Counted from the first letter of the stretch, positions 15,141 through 24,011 are shown. The stretch: 62,982 nt of DNA from 02-FULL-45-11b sp041663485 (GCA_041663485.1 JBAYMO010000002.1:1-62982); one strand, 5' to 3'. The notes: generated by a model from the letters alone, not told the origin. Numbers and translations are program-made.

Positions 15141-15749
15141 ATGTTTAAAAATAAAATCAGGGAATTACCCTTGAGCGAGGGGGAAAAAATAGTCGGAGTA
15201 ATACATCAAGGAAAAATTTTACTTTATTTGAAACTTTCTATTCCCTCAGCAATTATTATTTTGACATTCTTTTTTCTTTTTTTTCTTTTTAGTCTGGGTG
15301 ATAAAGGTATATTACTGTTTTTTGCCCTCCTGGCCTTTGGTTTGATTTTGTTCGCCAGAATTTATTACATCTGGAATAACCGTATTTTAGTTATAACTAA
15401 TCAGAAGTTGATTGACATTGATCAAAAAGGTGTACGCCAACGGGTGGTTTCAAATATTTTATTGGACAAAATTGCCGATGTTTATTATCAAACCAAAGGA
15501 TTTTGGCAAATTATTAACCGATTGGGGACAATTTATATTTCCTTAAATGACGACAAATCCGGGTTTGAATTTAAAAACTTGACCTCACCTCAAAAAATTC
15601 AGCAGCAAATTCTTCGGCTTAAGGCGGATTTAGTTAATGACAAAACCACAAAATCCGACCAAACGGTTAAAGAGTTGACTGACCGTCTCAATAAACTTAA
15701 GGCTTATCTGGGCGAAGAAAAGTTTAACGTCATTGTCGGCCAAGATTAA
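15141..15749 (+). CDS. Membrane protein with bacterial PH-like domain
   Basis: 202 residues. Two close membrane helices (about 28-53 and 57-76) are followed by a domain with the bPH pattern: RILVITNQKLIDIDQKGVRQRVVSNILLDKIADVYYQTKGFWQIINRLGTIYISLND. Ends in a charged coiled coil. This arrangement (two helices plus DUF304-type PH domain) is common in Patescibacteria and Firmicutes; function unknown. A TATAAT at 15081-15086 with TGT in front predicts a leader of about 50 bases. First gene of a run with the FtsB-like and parvulin genes. Confidence 0.75.
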   Translation: MFKNKIRELPLSEGEKIVGVIHQGKILLYLKLSIPSAIIILTFFFLFFLFSLGDKGILLFFALLAFGLILFARIYYIWNNRILVITNQKLIDIDQKGVRQRVVSNILLDKIADVYYQTKGFWQIINRLGTIYISLNDDKSGFEFKNLTSPQKIQQQILRLKADLVNDKTTKSDQTVKELTDRLNKLKAYLGEEKFNVIVGQD

Positions 15750-15765
15750 AAAATAACCAGCCAAA

Positions 15766-16173
15766 ATGATTGGTAGCCCGCATCACTATAATCAACCGAA
15801 AAATAAAGGAAAAAAAATTATAGTTTCCTTAATTTTAATTATAGTTGTTATTTTTCTTGCTTTTAATTTAGTCAGTACTTGGCAAAAAAATCACGAGATT
15901 AACCAAGAAATTGACGGGCTGCAAACACAAATCTCTACCATTCAAACGGATAATCTAAAGCTGAATGAACTAATTGGATATTTTAATTCTAATGCCTATA
16001 TCGAAGAAAAAGCCCGCGTTGATCTTGGCTTTAAAAAGGAAGGGGAAAAAGTTGTCATGGTGCCCGAATCAATGAAAAATGACCTTTTAGCTCAGGAAAA
16101 AAATGCCGCGGGCGAAAAGAATCTTGAGGAACTTTCCAATCCAAAAAAATGGTGGAGGTATTTTTTTAAATAA
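15766..16173 (+). CDS. FtsB/DivIC-like septum protein
   Basis: 135 residues: short cytoplasmic N-terminus, one membrane helix (about 19-40), a heptad coiled coil (EINQEIDGLQTQISTIQTDNLKLNELIGYF) and the F/Y-x-E-x-x-AR-x-x-LG-F motif (NAYIEEKARVDLGFKKEGEKVVMV) that marks FtsB/DivIC. These bind FtsL and FtsQ in the divisome. The C-terminal 30 residues (Lys/Trp-rich end WWRYFFK) are an addition. It overlaps the operon rhythm of its neighbours: 16 bases after one gene, 2 before the next. Confidence 0.8.
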   Translation: MIGSPHHYNQPKNKGKKIIVSLILIIVVIFLAFNLVSTWQKNHEINQEIDGLQTQISTIQTDNLKLNELIGYFNSNAYIEEKARVDLGFKKEGEKVVMVPESMKNDLLAQEKNAAGEKNLEELSNPKKWWRYFFK

Positions 16174-16175
16174 TT

Positions 16176-17249
16176 ATGTTAGACGATCAAGAGAAAAAAA
16201 ATGATTTAAACCAGGAAGAAATTGCTAAACTCAGAAACGCAGTTTTGAATAGACTGCAAACTCCCGAGGACTCTCAGCCTTCAATCACCAAAAAGAATGA
16301 AGAACCAACCATCAATCATTCTGAAAAATTAAAACCGTCGGTTAAACGGTCAAACCTTCCAAAATTATTTTTAAAATTTAGCATTCTAGTAGTTTTAATT
16401 TTATTTAGTCTGCAAACCTGGGCATATCTTTTTACGCCGCAAGATATAATTTTCAAGTCAATTACCAGAATTATTCCTATCCCAATTGCGCTGGTAAATT
16501 TTCAGCCGATTTATTATAGCGATTGGCTCAATCAAATCAATTCGTTAAATCATTACTACGTTTTTTTGCAAAACAGCAATAGCCAAAAGATTGAAATACC
16601 TGATCAAAGAATACTAAAAGAAAAACTATTTGATCGTCTAATTGAACAAAAATTGATTAAACAGCTGACAATGAGCTATAATGTAGATGTTACTGCCGAC
16701 GAGCTGGATCAAGAAACTTTAAATATTATTAACAAAGCCGGGGGTATGGAAAATCTTAAACAACAGCTGGCCACCAGCTATGCCTGGTCCATTAAAGATT
16801 TCCAAAATAATATTTTAATGCCCCTTTTGGCGAAAAATAATTTGAATTTGTATCTCTTGGAACAACCGGAGAATAATGAAGCTAGAATTTTAATTGAAAA
16901 AATCTATTCTGATTTAAATTCCGGCCAAGACACTTTCGAAAGTCTCGCCCAACAATACAGTAACGATTCTAGCGCTAGCCAGGGAGGGGACATCGGTTAT
17001 TTTAATAAGGGTGAGATAATTCTGCCAATCCAGAAAGAAATCTTTGAACTTTTACCGGGTCAAACCAGCCATATTATCAAAACCAATTTAGGTTTTCACA
17101 TTTTTAAGGTGACGGAAAAACTTAATGACAGCAGCAACCAACCCAATCGAATAAGATTAAGCCAAATATTAGTTGCGACTAAAGATTTTCAAGGTAGACT
17201 GGAGAATTTTAAAGAAGAATCAAAAATTATCAAATTAATTAAAATTTGA
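16176..17249 (+). CDS. Membrane-anchored parvulin (PpiC/SurA-like)
   Basis: 357 residues. One membrane helix near 62-82, a SurA-like helical N-terminal domain (KEKLFDRLIEQKLIKQLTMSYNVDVTADELDQE) and one parvulin domain (IYSDLNSGQDTFESLAQQYSNDSSASQGGDIGYFNKGEIILPIQKEIFELLPGQTSHIIKTNLGFHIFKVTE). It assists folding of secreted proteins on the outer face of the membrane. The end (SQILVATKDFQGRLENF) looks like the start of a second parvulin unit that stops early. It converges on the tRNA pair; no clear terminator lies between. Confidence 0.85.
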   Translation: MLDDQEKKNDLNQEEIAKLRNAVLNRLQTPEDSQPSITKKNEEPTINHSEKLKPSVKRSNLPKLFLKFSILVVLILFSLQTWAYLFTPQDIIFKSITRIIPIPIALVNFQPIYYSDWLNQINSLNHYYVFLQNSNSQKIEIPDQRILKEKLFDRLIEQKLIKQLTMSYNVDVTADELDQETLNIINKAGGMENLKQQLATSYAWSIKDFQNNILMPLLAKNNLNLYLLEQPENNEARILIEKIYSDLNSGQDTFESLAQQYSNDSSASQGGDIGYFNKGEIILPIQKEIFELLPGQTSHIIKTNLGFHIFKVTEKLNDSSNQPNRIRLSQILVATKDFQGRLENFKEESKIIKLIKI

Positions 17250-17259
17250 CAACCAAAAA

Positions 17260-17332
17260 AGCCAACGGTCGGAGTCGAACCGACGACCTGCCGCTTACGA
17301 AGCGGATGCTCTACCAGCTGAGCTACGTTGGC
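17260..17332 (-). tRNA. tRNA-Thr (anticodon CGT)
   Basis: Cloverleaf on the minus strand: acceptor GCCAACG/CGTTGGC, D arm GCTCAGCTGGTAGAGC, anticodon stem CCGC/GCGG with loop TTCGTAA (anticodon CGT), T arm GTCGG-TTCGACT-CCGAC. CCA is not encoded. Confidence 0.93.
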
Positions 17333-17399
17333 ATGAAACTATACATTTATTAAATTTTTTTTCCTAACCGGTGCGTCAAAAAAATCATATTTCCCAATA

Positions 17400-17471
17400 A
17401 GCGGATGACGGGAGTCGAACCCGTGTCCTCAGCTTGGGAAGCTGATATAATAGCCGTTATACGACACCCGC
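17400..17471 (-). tRNA. tRNA-Gly (anticodon CCC)
   Basis: Minus strand: acceptor GCGGGTG/CATCCGC (one mispair), anticodon stem TCAGC/GCTGA with loop TTCCCAA (anticodon CCC), T arm ACGGG-TTCGACT-CCCGT. CCA not encoded. It is upstream of tRNA-Thr on the same strand; a TATAAT on the minus strand at 17490-17485 may be their -10 box. Confidence 0.93.
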
Positions 17472-17523
17472 ACGAGACAATAGCATTATAGACAATAATT
17501 TAAAATAAGAAAAGGCCTAAACC

Positions 17524-18204
17524 ATGATAATTCTCAAAGACGTAAGCAAAATTTATCCCCCCGACGTTACCGCTTTAGAAAATATTAACTTGCACATCAA
17601 GCCCAGAGAATTCGTTTCAATCGTTGGTCGCAGTGGCACGGGAAAAACTACCTTGGTCAAATTGCTCACCGCCGAAGAACGCCCATCGAACGGCCGAATT
17701 ATTGTTGGCGGCTGGGATATCACTAAAATCAATGGCAGTGAAATTCCCTTATTGCGCCGACAAATTGGCGTCGTTTTTCAGGATTTTAAATTACTATCAA
17801 AAAAAACAATTTTTGAAAACATTGCTTTTGCTCTAGAAGTCTGCGGTAATGATCGGACAAAAATTTGCGATATCGTACCCCAAGTGCTTAAAATCGTCGG
17901 TCTAACTGGCAAAGAAGGCCGCTATCCGCTGCAGCTTTCCGGCGGCGAACAGCAGAGAGTGGCAGTGGCCCGAGCCCTGGTTCATCGGCCTAAAATCTTA
18001 GTCGCCGACGAGCCTACTGGCAATTTGGATTCATATAATACCCAGGAAATAATTGAATTACTTTTAAAAATCAACGAGTTTGGTACGACAGTAGTTTTAG
18101 TTACGCACAATAAGGATGTAATCAATTCAATTGGCAAGCGGGTTATAACTTTAGACAACGGAACAGTGGCATCCGATCAAAAAATTGGTAAATATTTACT
18201 CTAA
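17524..18204 (+). CDS. ftsE: Cell-division ATP-binding protein FtsE
   Basis: 226 residues. ABC ATPase: Walker A GRSGTGKTT (35-43), Q-loop VVFQDFKLL, signature LSGGEQQRVAVARAL, Walker B ILVADEPTGNLD, switch His in LVTHNK. With FtsX it switches on peptidoglycan hydrolases at the division site. The partner ftsX starts two bases after the stop, which together with the pattern of the ATPase makes the call firm. Confidence 0.95.
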   Translation: MIILKDVSKIYPPDVTALENINLHIKPREFVSIVGRSGTGKTTLVKLLTAEERPSNGRIIVGGWDITKINGSEIPLLRRQIGVVFQDFKLLSKKTIFENIAFALEVCGNDRTKICDIVPQVLKIVGLTGKEGRYPLQLSGGEQQRVAVARALVHRPKILVADEPTGNLDSYNTQEIIELLLKINEFGTTVVLVTHNKDVINSIGKRVITLDNGTVASDQKIGKYLL

Positions 18205-18206
18205 TT

Positions 18207-19124
18207 ATGTTAATCATTTCAATTTTGAGAATTTTCTCTTTTGCCTGGCAAAGTTTTTGGCGTAATTTTTGGCTCTCCATGGTTACCATAACCATCATTG
18301 TCTTGACTTTTGTTTCCATTAATTTTGTTATTGTTTTAAATGTTGTCTCGGACGCGGCCATGCAAATTGTAAAGAATAAAATTGATGTTAGCGTCTATTT
18401 TCGGCCAGATGTTACCGAACCTCAAGTCTTGGAAGTTCAAAATTATTTGGCCTCCATGGCACAAGTCAAAGATATTGCTTATATCTCACAGACCGACGCT
18501 TTAGAAAAATTCCGCCAATTGCACCGCCAAGACACAACCATAATTGAATCAATCGAAGAAATCGGCAGTAATCCCATTGGGGCCACTTTACAGATTAAGG
18601 CTAAAAACATTGACGATTACCCGGTGGTGATGGATATTTTAAGCAATTCTAAATATAATGATTTAATATTAGATAAAAATTTTGACGATCATAAGGTCTA
18701 CATAGAAAAAATTAAAGGTATCGCCGATAAAATCCGACAGGTTGGCTTGATCGCTTCGGGTGTTTTGAGTTTAATCGCGCTTTTAATTGTTTTCAACACC
18801 ATCAGAGTCGCCATTTATACCCATCGCCAAGAAATTGCCATCATGAAACTGGTAGGGGCGACTAATTGGTTTATTCAAAGTCCATTTTTATTAGAAGCGG
18901 TTTTTTACGGCATAATCGCCTGCGCCATCTCGGTCGTAATTGCCTTTCCCGTGTTGAATTTAGTTCAGCCATATCTCAATAGCTTCTTTTTGACCAACGA
19001 GTTTAGTATTGCCACATATTTCACGCAAAATTTCTGGAAAATATTCGGATTTGAACTAATTATTATTATTTTACTAAACATCTTGAGCAGCTATATCGCC
19101 ATTAGGCGCTACCTGAGAGTTTAA
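18207..19124 (+). CDS. ftsX: Cell-division protein FtsX
   Basis: 305 residues with the FtsX layout: one N-terminal helix (about 22-50), an extracytoplasmic domain (about 51-165; ISVYFRPDVTEPQVLEVQNYLASM written here with NKIDVSVYF), then three helices with the conserved FNTIRVAIYTHRQEIAIMKLVGATNWFIQSPFLLEA. It transmits the ATPase cycle of FtsE through the membrane. Located directly after ftsE. The extracytoplasmic domain should bind a hydrolase or adaptor, not seen here. Confidence 0.95.
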   Translation: MLIISILRIFSFAWQSFWRNFWLSMVTITIIVLTFVSINFVIVLNVVSDAAMQIVKNKIDVSVYFRPDVTEPQVLEVQNYLASMAQVKDIAYISQTDALEKFRQLHRQDTTIIESIEEIGSNPIGATLQIKAKNIDDYPVVMDILSNSKYNDLILDKNFDDHKVYIEKIKGIADKIRQVGLIASGVLSLIALLIVFNTIRVAIYTHRQEIAIMKLVGATNWFIQSPFLLEAVFYGIIACAISVVIAFPVLNLVQPYLNSFFLTNEFSIATYFTQNFWKIFGFELIIIILLNILSSYIAIRRYLRV

Positions 19125-19126
19125 CA

Positions 19127-19154
19127 TTGACATTGACCCGTTTTCTGGTATATT
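19127..19154 (+). promoter_or_regulatory. Promoter of tRNA-Gln
   Basis: TTGACA (19127-19132), 16-base spacer, TATATT (19149-19154); the tRNA begins 22 bases later. It starts two bases after the ftsX stop. Confidence 0.65.
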
Positions 19155-19175
19155 TATTATCATCGTTTCTATCCC

Positions 19176-19246
19176 TCGGGGATCGTCTAATGGCAGGACA
19201 GTGGCCTTTGAAGCCATTAATCGGGGTTCGAATCCCTGTCCCCGAG
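19176..19246 (+). tRNA. tRNA-Gln (anticodon TTG)
   Basis: Acceptor TCGGGGA/TCCCCGA, anticodon stem GTGGC/GCCAT with loop CTTTGAA (anticodon TTG), T arm CGGGG-TTCGAAT-CCCTG. Discriminator G; CCA not encoded. Confidence 0.92.
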
Positions 19247-19295
19247 GAATGGAAATGAATTTGATATTTTTTAAAAGTCAATAATTTAAATTTCT

Positions 19296-20018
19296 ATGGA
19301 AATAATTACTTATTTCTGGCACTACTACTTATACATTCCACTTTTTAATTTTCTTATCTTTCTTTACAATAACTATTCAAATTATAATTTGGGTATTGCC
19401 GTCATAATTTTGACGGTTTTATTGAGACTTTTGCTTTTACCGTTTAGCATTTTAACCGAACAGAGCAAAATTGTCAGCGATAAATTAACTAAAGAAGTCA
19501 GGGAAATCGAAAAAGACTTTGCGGCCGACGTGGTTAAGAAAAAACAAATGATTCGTCTGGCGCTTAAAAAAAGAAAGGTCAGACCATGGGCCAAAGCCAT
19601 TGTTTTAGGCGTTCAAGGCTTAGTCTTGTTTTTACTTTATCAAGTTTTTTTGGGGGGTATTAACACGGAAGAAAAGCTTCATCAGCTTTATCCGTCCATT
19701 ATGCGGCCGGATTTTGTTAATACAAAATTTCTTTGGTTTAACGTGGGCCAAAAAGATTTACTGATCACGTTTATTGTCGCTTTATACATATTTGTCGACA
19801 TTCTAATCCAGCGCTGGGGTCGAAGCTACAAGCTATCAAAAAAAGAACAGCTATTTTCTCTTCTTTTTCCGGCTTTTTGTTTTTTAATTCTATATTCCTT
19901 GCCTTCGGTTAAATCACTTTTCATTTTGACTTCATTGGTTTTTTCTTCTATAATATCTATGATTACAATATTTATTCAAATTACTTTAAAACAGGCGGAA
20001 AATAAGCCTCAAAAATAA
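19296..20018 (+). CDS. yidC: YidC/Oxa1-type membrane protein insertase
   Basis: 240 residues, the short Gram-positive-like size without the large periplasmic domain. Visible: the first helix with YNLGIAVIILTVLLRLLLLPFSILTEQ (the Arg in the membrane groove is at the LLRLLL step), a charged cytoplasmic hairpin (KEVREIEKDFAADVVKKKQMIRLALKKRKVRPW), then four more helices. It inserts membrane proteins alone or with SecYEG. Lineage-typical divergence in the second half. The SPFH gene follows eight bases later. Confidence 0.8.
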   Translation: MEIITYFWHYYLYIPLFNFLIFLYNNYSNYNLGIAVIILTVLLRLLLLPFSILTEQSKIVSDKLTKEVREIEKDFAADVVKKKQMIRLALKKRKVRPWAKAIVLGVQGLVLFLLYQVFLGGINTEEKLHQLYPSIMRPDFVNTKFLWFNVGQKDLLITFIVALYIFVDILIQRWGRSYKLSKKEQLFSLLFPAFCFLILYSLPSVKSLFILTSLVFSSIISMITIFIQITLKQAENKPQK

Positions 20019-20025
20019 TAAAAAT

Positions 20026-20586
20026 ATGGCCGAAGACGGATTAGACAAATTAATGTATTCATTCGTGGTCGAAGATGTTTTGAAAGGGTTTTTCATTAAT
20101 GTTCCACCCGGCTATGTGGCCTGCATATACGATCTAGGTAGGGGAGTTTTAAAAAAAATTTATAAGCCCGGACTTCACTTAAAAATTCCTTTCTGGCAAA
20201 GAGCAACCTTGTTTAACACTCAAACCTTGGAATATGATATCGGCAAAAAATATAATATTGATAAGCCGGAACTGCTCGGTGACCAACCAATTAATGCGTC
20301 GGCCAATGATGGCAAAAAAGTAACCATCGAAGGAACAATTTTACTTCGACTGGATCCGGAACAAATTCCTGAGATTTGGCAAAGTATCGGTCAAAACTTT
20401 GTAGAAAAAATTATTAGACCAACGATTCAAAGCCGAATGAGAATGATTGCGGCCAAATACAACCTGCAGGAAATGGCCACCACTAAAAGAGCGGAAGTGG
20501 AAATTGATGCTCGACAAGAATTGGAAAGAATACTTTATCCCCGCGGCATATTCGTGGAGAATGTTTTACTCAAGGAAGTTTACTAA
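20026..20586 (+). CDS. Short SPFH/Band 7-domain protein
   Basis: 186 residues that are little more than one SPFH domain: VPPGYVACIYDLGRGVLKKIYKPGLHLKIPFWQRATLFNTQTLEYDI, then the strand-helix pattern up to RAEVEIDARQELERILYPRGIFVENVLLKEV. Unlike the slipin at 9954 it lacks a clear membrane helix and the C-terminal coiled coil, so it would need a partner for oligomer formation. The stop is followed by a terminator, so the short length is not due to a sequencing break in the window. Confidence 0.7.
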   Translation: MAEDGLDKLMYSFVVEDVLKGFFINVPPGYVACIYDLGRGVLKKIYKPGLHLKIPFWQRATLFNTQTLEYDIGKKYNIDKPELLGDQPINASANDGKKVTIEGTILLRLDPEQIPEIWQSIGQNFVEKIIRPTIQSRMRMIAAKYNLQEMATTKRAEVEIDARQELERILYPRGIFVENVLLKEVY

Positions 20587-20596
20587 GCCAAGTCAA

Positions 20597-20617
20597 ACGG
20601 GCTCAAGCCCGTTTTTG
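20597..20617 (+). terminator. Short intrinsic terminator
   Basis: ACGGGC pairs with GCCCGT around TCAA, followed by TTTT. Confidence 0.75.
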
Positions 20618-20631
20618 CTATCCTAAAAAAT

Positions 20632-21075
20632 ATGAACATTTTTAGTCCCGCCTTCAAAGATGGCGGCGATATACCCAAATTATATACTTGTGCCGGCCAA
20701 GATATTAATCCGCCCCTGCAAATCTCTGACATTCCGGTGGGTACAGCCAGTTTATTATTGACTGTCGACGACCCCGATGCGGGCAACGACAACTGGCTTC
20801 ATTGGCTGGTTTGGAACATTAATGCCGATACCGAATTAATTGATGAGAGCAGCGTCCCGACAGGGGCCGTGGTTGGTTTAAATGATTTTAAGCAAAATCA
20901 ATGGCGTGGCCCGTGTCCGCCCAACGGCAGCCATCGATATTTTTTTAAAATATACGCCTTAGATTGCACATTGGATTTAGCCATTGACACTACCTTATTT
21001 AAAATTATGCAAATAATTAATGGCCACGTACTTGATCAGGCCAAGATGCATGGTAAATATGGGGAAAATAAATAG
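20632..21075 (+). CDS. PEBP family protein (YbhB/YbcL, Raf-kinase-inhibitor-like)
   Basis: 147 residues. Typical strings: FKDGGDIPKLYTCAGQDINPPLQISDIP, LLLTVDDPDAGNDNWLHWLVWNI and GPCPPNGSHRYFFKIYALD (the anion-pocket D-P-D-A, H-W and P-P-x-G-x-HRY residues are kept). The fold binds small anionic ligands; the role in bacteria is unclear. No signal peptide. Confidence 0.92.
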   Translation: MNIFSPAFKDGGDIPKLYTCAGQDINPPLQISDIPVGTASLLLTVDDPDAGNDNWLHWLVWNINADTELIDESSVPTGAVVGLNDFKQNQWRGPCPPNGSHRYFFKIYALDCTLDLAIDTTLFKIMQIINGHVLDQAKMHGKYGENK

Positions 21076-21096
21076 TCATTACTAATCGACGTAAAG

Positions 21097-21105
21097 TTAT
21101 CCACA
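21097..21105 (+). promoter_or_regulatory. Single DnaA-box-like 9-mer
   Basis: TTATCCACA, a perfect consensus DnaA box, in the 212-base gap before secD. It is alone; see the rejected list for why this is not called an origin. Confidence 0.3.
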
Positions 21106-21167
21106 ATTTTATCATTAACATATTTTTAAGAAAAAATTACCAACGCTTGTCAAGAGCTTAGTTGGGT

Positions 21168-21191
21168 AAAAAGTGTGAAAAACACTTTTTC
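21168..21191 (+). terminator. Terminator in the PEBP-secD gap
   Basis: AAAAAGTGT and ACACTTTTT around GAAAA. The rest of the gap holds a likely secD promoter (TTGCTT at about 21248, 17 bases, TAAACT). Confidence 0.75.
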
Positions 21192-21287
21192 ATTTTTTTG
21201 CGGATAAAACATCCGATTTATACCCTAGAATTCAGTTGAACCCCCTTGCTTAATTTATAATCATCTGTTAAACTATTTTTATCATTT

Positions 21288-22979
21288 ATGCAAAGTGAAC
21301 AAAATAAAATCAGATTAGCTTTAGCCGGCGTTATTACTCTGGCTATTTTAGCTATATTAATTGATTTCCCTGGCCAACTGACAAAAACCGGTTTTCCTGT
21401 GCCATCGTTTTTGAATTTATCGTATCGACTAGGCTTGGACTTACAGGGTGGAACTCAATTGATATATGAAGCTGACTTAAGCAAAATTCCGTCGACAGAA
21501 CAAGCCACTGCAGTCGAGGGAGTGCGAGATGTTATAGAAAGAAGAGTAAACTCATTCGGTGTAGCCGAACCTTTAGTACAAACTTCCAAGGTAGCCAATA
21601 ATTACCGCATTATCGCGGAATTGGCCGGCATTTCAGATATCAATCAGGCGATTAAAATGATTGGCGAGACACCACTTTTGGAATTCAAGGAACAAAATCC
21701 CAATCAACAAATTACCATCACCGAGGCACAGAAGAAAGAAATGGACGCTTCAAATGCTACTATAGAAAATACGGCCAAAACCGTTTTAAATGAAGCTTTA
21801 AAATTTGGATCTGATTTTGGCGCTTTGGCGACAAAATACAGCGAAGATCCTGGCTCTAAGGATAATAGTGGGAGCCTGGGTTTTGTTAAAAAAGGTTTAC
21901 TTGATCCGTCATTTGAACAAGTTTGTTTTAATGAATTAAAAAATGGCGAGATTGCGAATAAACTAACAAAAACGGCATATGGTTATCATATAATTAAAAA
22001 AATAGATGAACATGGTTCTGGTGATAGCCGAGAAGTAAACTGTAGTCATATCTTATTGAAAACCAAAAGTGAAAAAGATTATGGACAAGCCGTTGATCCA
22101 TGGCTCTATACTGGTTTAACCGGCAAACAACTGGTAAAAGCCCAGATTGCTTTTGATCCCAACACGCAAATACCACAGATCAGTTTAGAATTTAACGACG
22201 AGGGCAAGGATTTGTTTGCGGCTATTACTACCAGAAACATCGGCAAGCCAGTGGCAATATTTTTAGATGGCTCAGCCATAAGCACTCCGACCGTACAAGA
22301 TGCCATCAAAGACGGTAAGGCCGTAATTAATGGCAAATTCACTATCCAGGAGGCCAAATTACTAGCCCAGAGATTAAATGCCGGTGCCTTACCCGTACCA
22401 ATTAATTTGATTTCGCAAAAAACCGTTGGTGCTTCATTGGGTAATGAATCAGTGAACCAAAGTTTGAAAGCCGGTATCTTCAGTTTGATCTTAATCTGTC
22501 TGTTTATGATTTTATATTACCGTCTGCCGGGTATTACCGCTTCCATCGCCTTATTGTTCTACGGTTTGGTAGTCTTAGCGATTTTTAAAATACTAAATGT
22601 AACATTAACGCTGTCGGGCATAGCCGGATTCGTTCTTTCGCTTGGTATGGCAGTTGATGCGAATGTTCTGATTTTCGAACGCTTTAAAGAAGAGATCAGA
22701 TGGGGTAAACCATTTTCTTTGGCCATTGATGAAGGTTTTAAGCGCGCCTGGTCATCCATTTTTGACGGTCACGTCTCGACTTTAATCTCCTGCGCTATTT
22801 TAATGTGGTTTACTACCAGCATGGTCAAGGGCTTTGCTATCACCTTAGCCATTGGTACTTTAATGAGTTTGTTCTCAGCCGTGGTAGTTACTCGTCTGAT
22901 TGTTAAGTTTATAACTCGAATCAAATTTTTTAATCATCTTTGGCTTTACGGCGTCAGAAAAAAACAAGTTAAGAACTAA
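21288..22979 (+). CDS. secD: Protein translocase subunit SecD with inserted parvulin-like domain
   Basis: 563 residues. The SecD frame is intact: first helix (8-27), YRLGLDLQGGTQLIYEAD (47-63), the P1 ferredoxin-like parts, PWLYTGLTGKQLVKAQIAFDP...VSLEF-like strand ISLEFNDEGKDLFAAIT, and the C-terminal RND-type helices with GMAVDANVLIFERFKEE. Between P1 halves, residues about 160-263, sits an extra domain that reads as a parvulin: KFGSDFGALATKYSEDPGS, GSLGFVKKGLLDPSFEQVCF, TAYGYHIIKKID, then SHILLKTKS. SecDF uses the proton gradient to pull proteins out of SecYEG; the insert would put a prolyl isomerase at the exit. secF follows one base after the stop. Confidence 0.92.
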   Translation: MQSEQNKIRLALAGVITLAILAILIDFPGQLTKTGFPVPSFLNLSYRLGLDLQGGTQLIYEADLSKIPSTEQATAVEGVRDVIERRVNSFGVAEPLVQTSKVANNYRIIAELAGISDINQAIKMIGETPLLEFKEQNPNQQITITEAQKKEMDASNATIENTAKTVLNEALKFGSDFGALATKYSEDPGSKDNSGSLGFVKKGLLDPSFEQVCFNELKNGEIANKLTKTAYGYHIIKKIDEHGSGDSREVNCSHILLKTKSEKDYGQAVDPWLYTGLTGKQLVKAQIAFDPNTQIPQISLEFNDEGKDLFAAITTRNIGKPVAIFLDGSAISTPTVQDAIKDGKAVINGKFTIQEAKLLAQRLNAGALPVPINLISQKTVGASLGNESVNQSLKAGIFSLILICLFMILYYRLPGITASIALLFYGLVVLAIFKILNVTLTLSGIAGFVLSLGMAVDANVLIFERFKEEIRWGKPFSLAIDEGFKRAWSSIFDGHVSTLISCAILMWFTTSMVKGFAITLAIGTLMSLFSAVVVTRLIVKFITRIKFFNHLWLYGVRKKQVKN

Positions 22980-22980
22980 T

Positions 22981-23901
22981 ATGATTTCAATTATCAAACA
23001 AAGAAAAATCTGGTTGTCACTTTCAACCATAATGGTAATAGCCAGTATAATTGTTTTTGCCATGTATGGCCTGAAACCGGGAATTGATTTTACCGGCGGC
23101 AGTTCGCTGGAAATCAGTTTTAATATTTCTCGACCCACCAAAGATAGCTTAAGCGAAACCCTAGCCCCGCTAGGTTTAACTAATTTAATCATTCAGCCGG
23201 TCGGGGACAACGGATACAACATCAGATCGAAAAGCATTGATGAAAAAACTCATCAAGACGTATTAGCGGCTTTAAATAACAAATATAAACCTGCTGACGC
23301 GGCGGCGGATACCAAAATTTTGGAAGAAAAAAGTTTTGATTCAATTGGCCCAACTGTGGGTCAGGAATTAAGAAATAAATCTATTTGGGCGATTATCGTT
23401 GTATCATTTGCTATTATTGCCTATATCGCTTTTGCTTTCCGCAAAGTATCCAAACCCATTGCTTCGTGGAAATATGGTATCATTGCTGTAATATCTTTAA
23501 TGCACGACATAATAATTGTGGTCGGGGCCTTTGCCTTGTTAGGTAAATTTTATGGCCTAGAGGTTAACGCGCCTTTTATCGCCGCCTTGCTGACCATATT
23601 CGGTTATTCAAATAATGATACTATTGTTGTTTTTGATAGGATTCGTGAAAATCTTAAACGCCGGGTTGGCGAAGACTTCGACAAAGTGGTTGATGCCAGT
23701 ATTAATGAAGTTATTGTGCGTTCAATTAATACTTCTTTTACCGTCCTGCTAGCTTTATTTGCCATCTTTGTTTTTGGCGGTAAGTCTATTCATGACTTTA
23801 CCCTGGCTTTAATTATTGGCGTAACCATTGGTACTTATTCTTCAATCTTTCTGGCCAGTCCGCTACTGGTGGTTTGGGAAAAGTTAGCTTCAAAAAAATA
23901 A
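22981..23901 (+). CDS. secF: Protein translocase subunit SecF
   Basis: 306 residues, normal length. GIDFTGGSSLEISF in the N-terminal part (the DFTGG motif), six helices, and the second-half motifs FGYSNNDTIVVFDRIREN and RSINTSFTVLLALFAIFVFGG. Partner of SecD, co-transcribed with it. A strong terminator follows. Confidence 0.95.
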   Translation: MISIIKQRKIWLSLSTIMVIASIIVFAMYGLKPGIDFTGGSSLEISFNISRPTKDSLSETLAPLGLTNLIIQPVGDNGYNIRSKSIDEKTHQDVLAALNNKYKPADAAADTKILEEKSFDSIGPTVGQELRNKSIWAIIVVSFAIIAYIAFAFRKVSKPIASWKYGIIAVISLMHDIIIVVGAFALLGKFYGLEVNAPFIAALLTIFGYSNNDTIVVFDRIRENLKRRVGEDFDKVVDASINEVIVRSINTSFTVLLALFAIFVFGGKSIHDFTLALIIGVTIGTYSSIFLASPLLVVWEKLASKK

Positions 23902-23910
23902 TTTAAACCA

Positions 23911-23949
23911 AATATAAAAAATGACTTTACAAAGTCGTTTTTTTATATT
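23911..23949. terminator. Strong terminator after secF
   Basis: AATATAAAAAATGACTT pairs with AAGTCGTTTTTTTATATT around a three- to five-base loop; A and T tracts on both sides. Confidence 0.85.
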
Positions 23950-23982
23950 CTAATTGATTATTATCTCTAAATAGAGGTCAAC

Positions 23983-24011
23983 TTGACGTAGAAGAACTTT
24001 TATGATATACT
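23983..24011 (+). promoter_or_regulatory. Promoter of the sigma4-HARE regulator gene
   Basis: TTGACG (23983-23988), 17 bases ending in TGA, TATACT (24006-24011): an extended -10. The leader is about 78 bases long. Confidence 0.65.

Noticed and set aside
21097..21105. Replication origin at the DnaA-box-like sequence
   Set aside because: Only one box, no cluster or AT-rich unwinding repeats, and no dnaA or dnaN next to it. A second near-match before dnaB (5823-5831) is also single.
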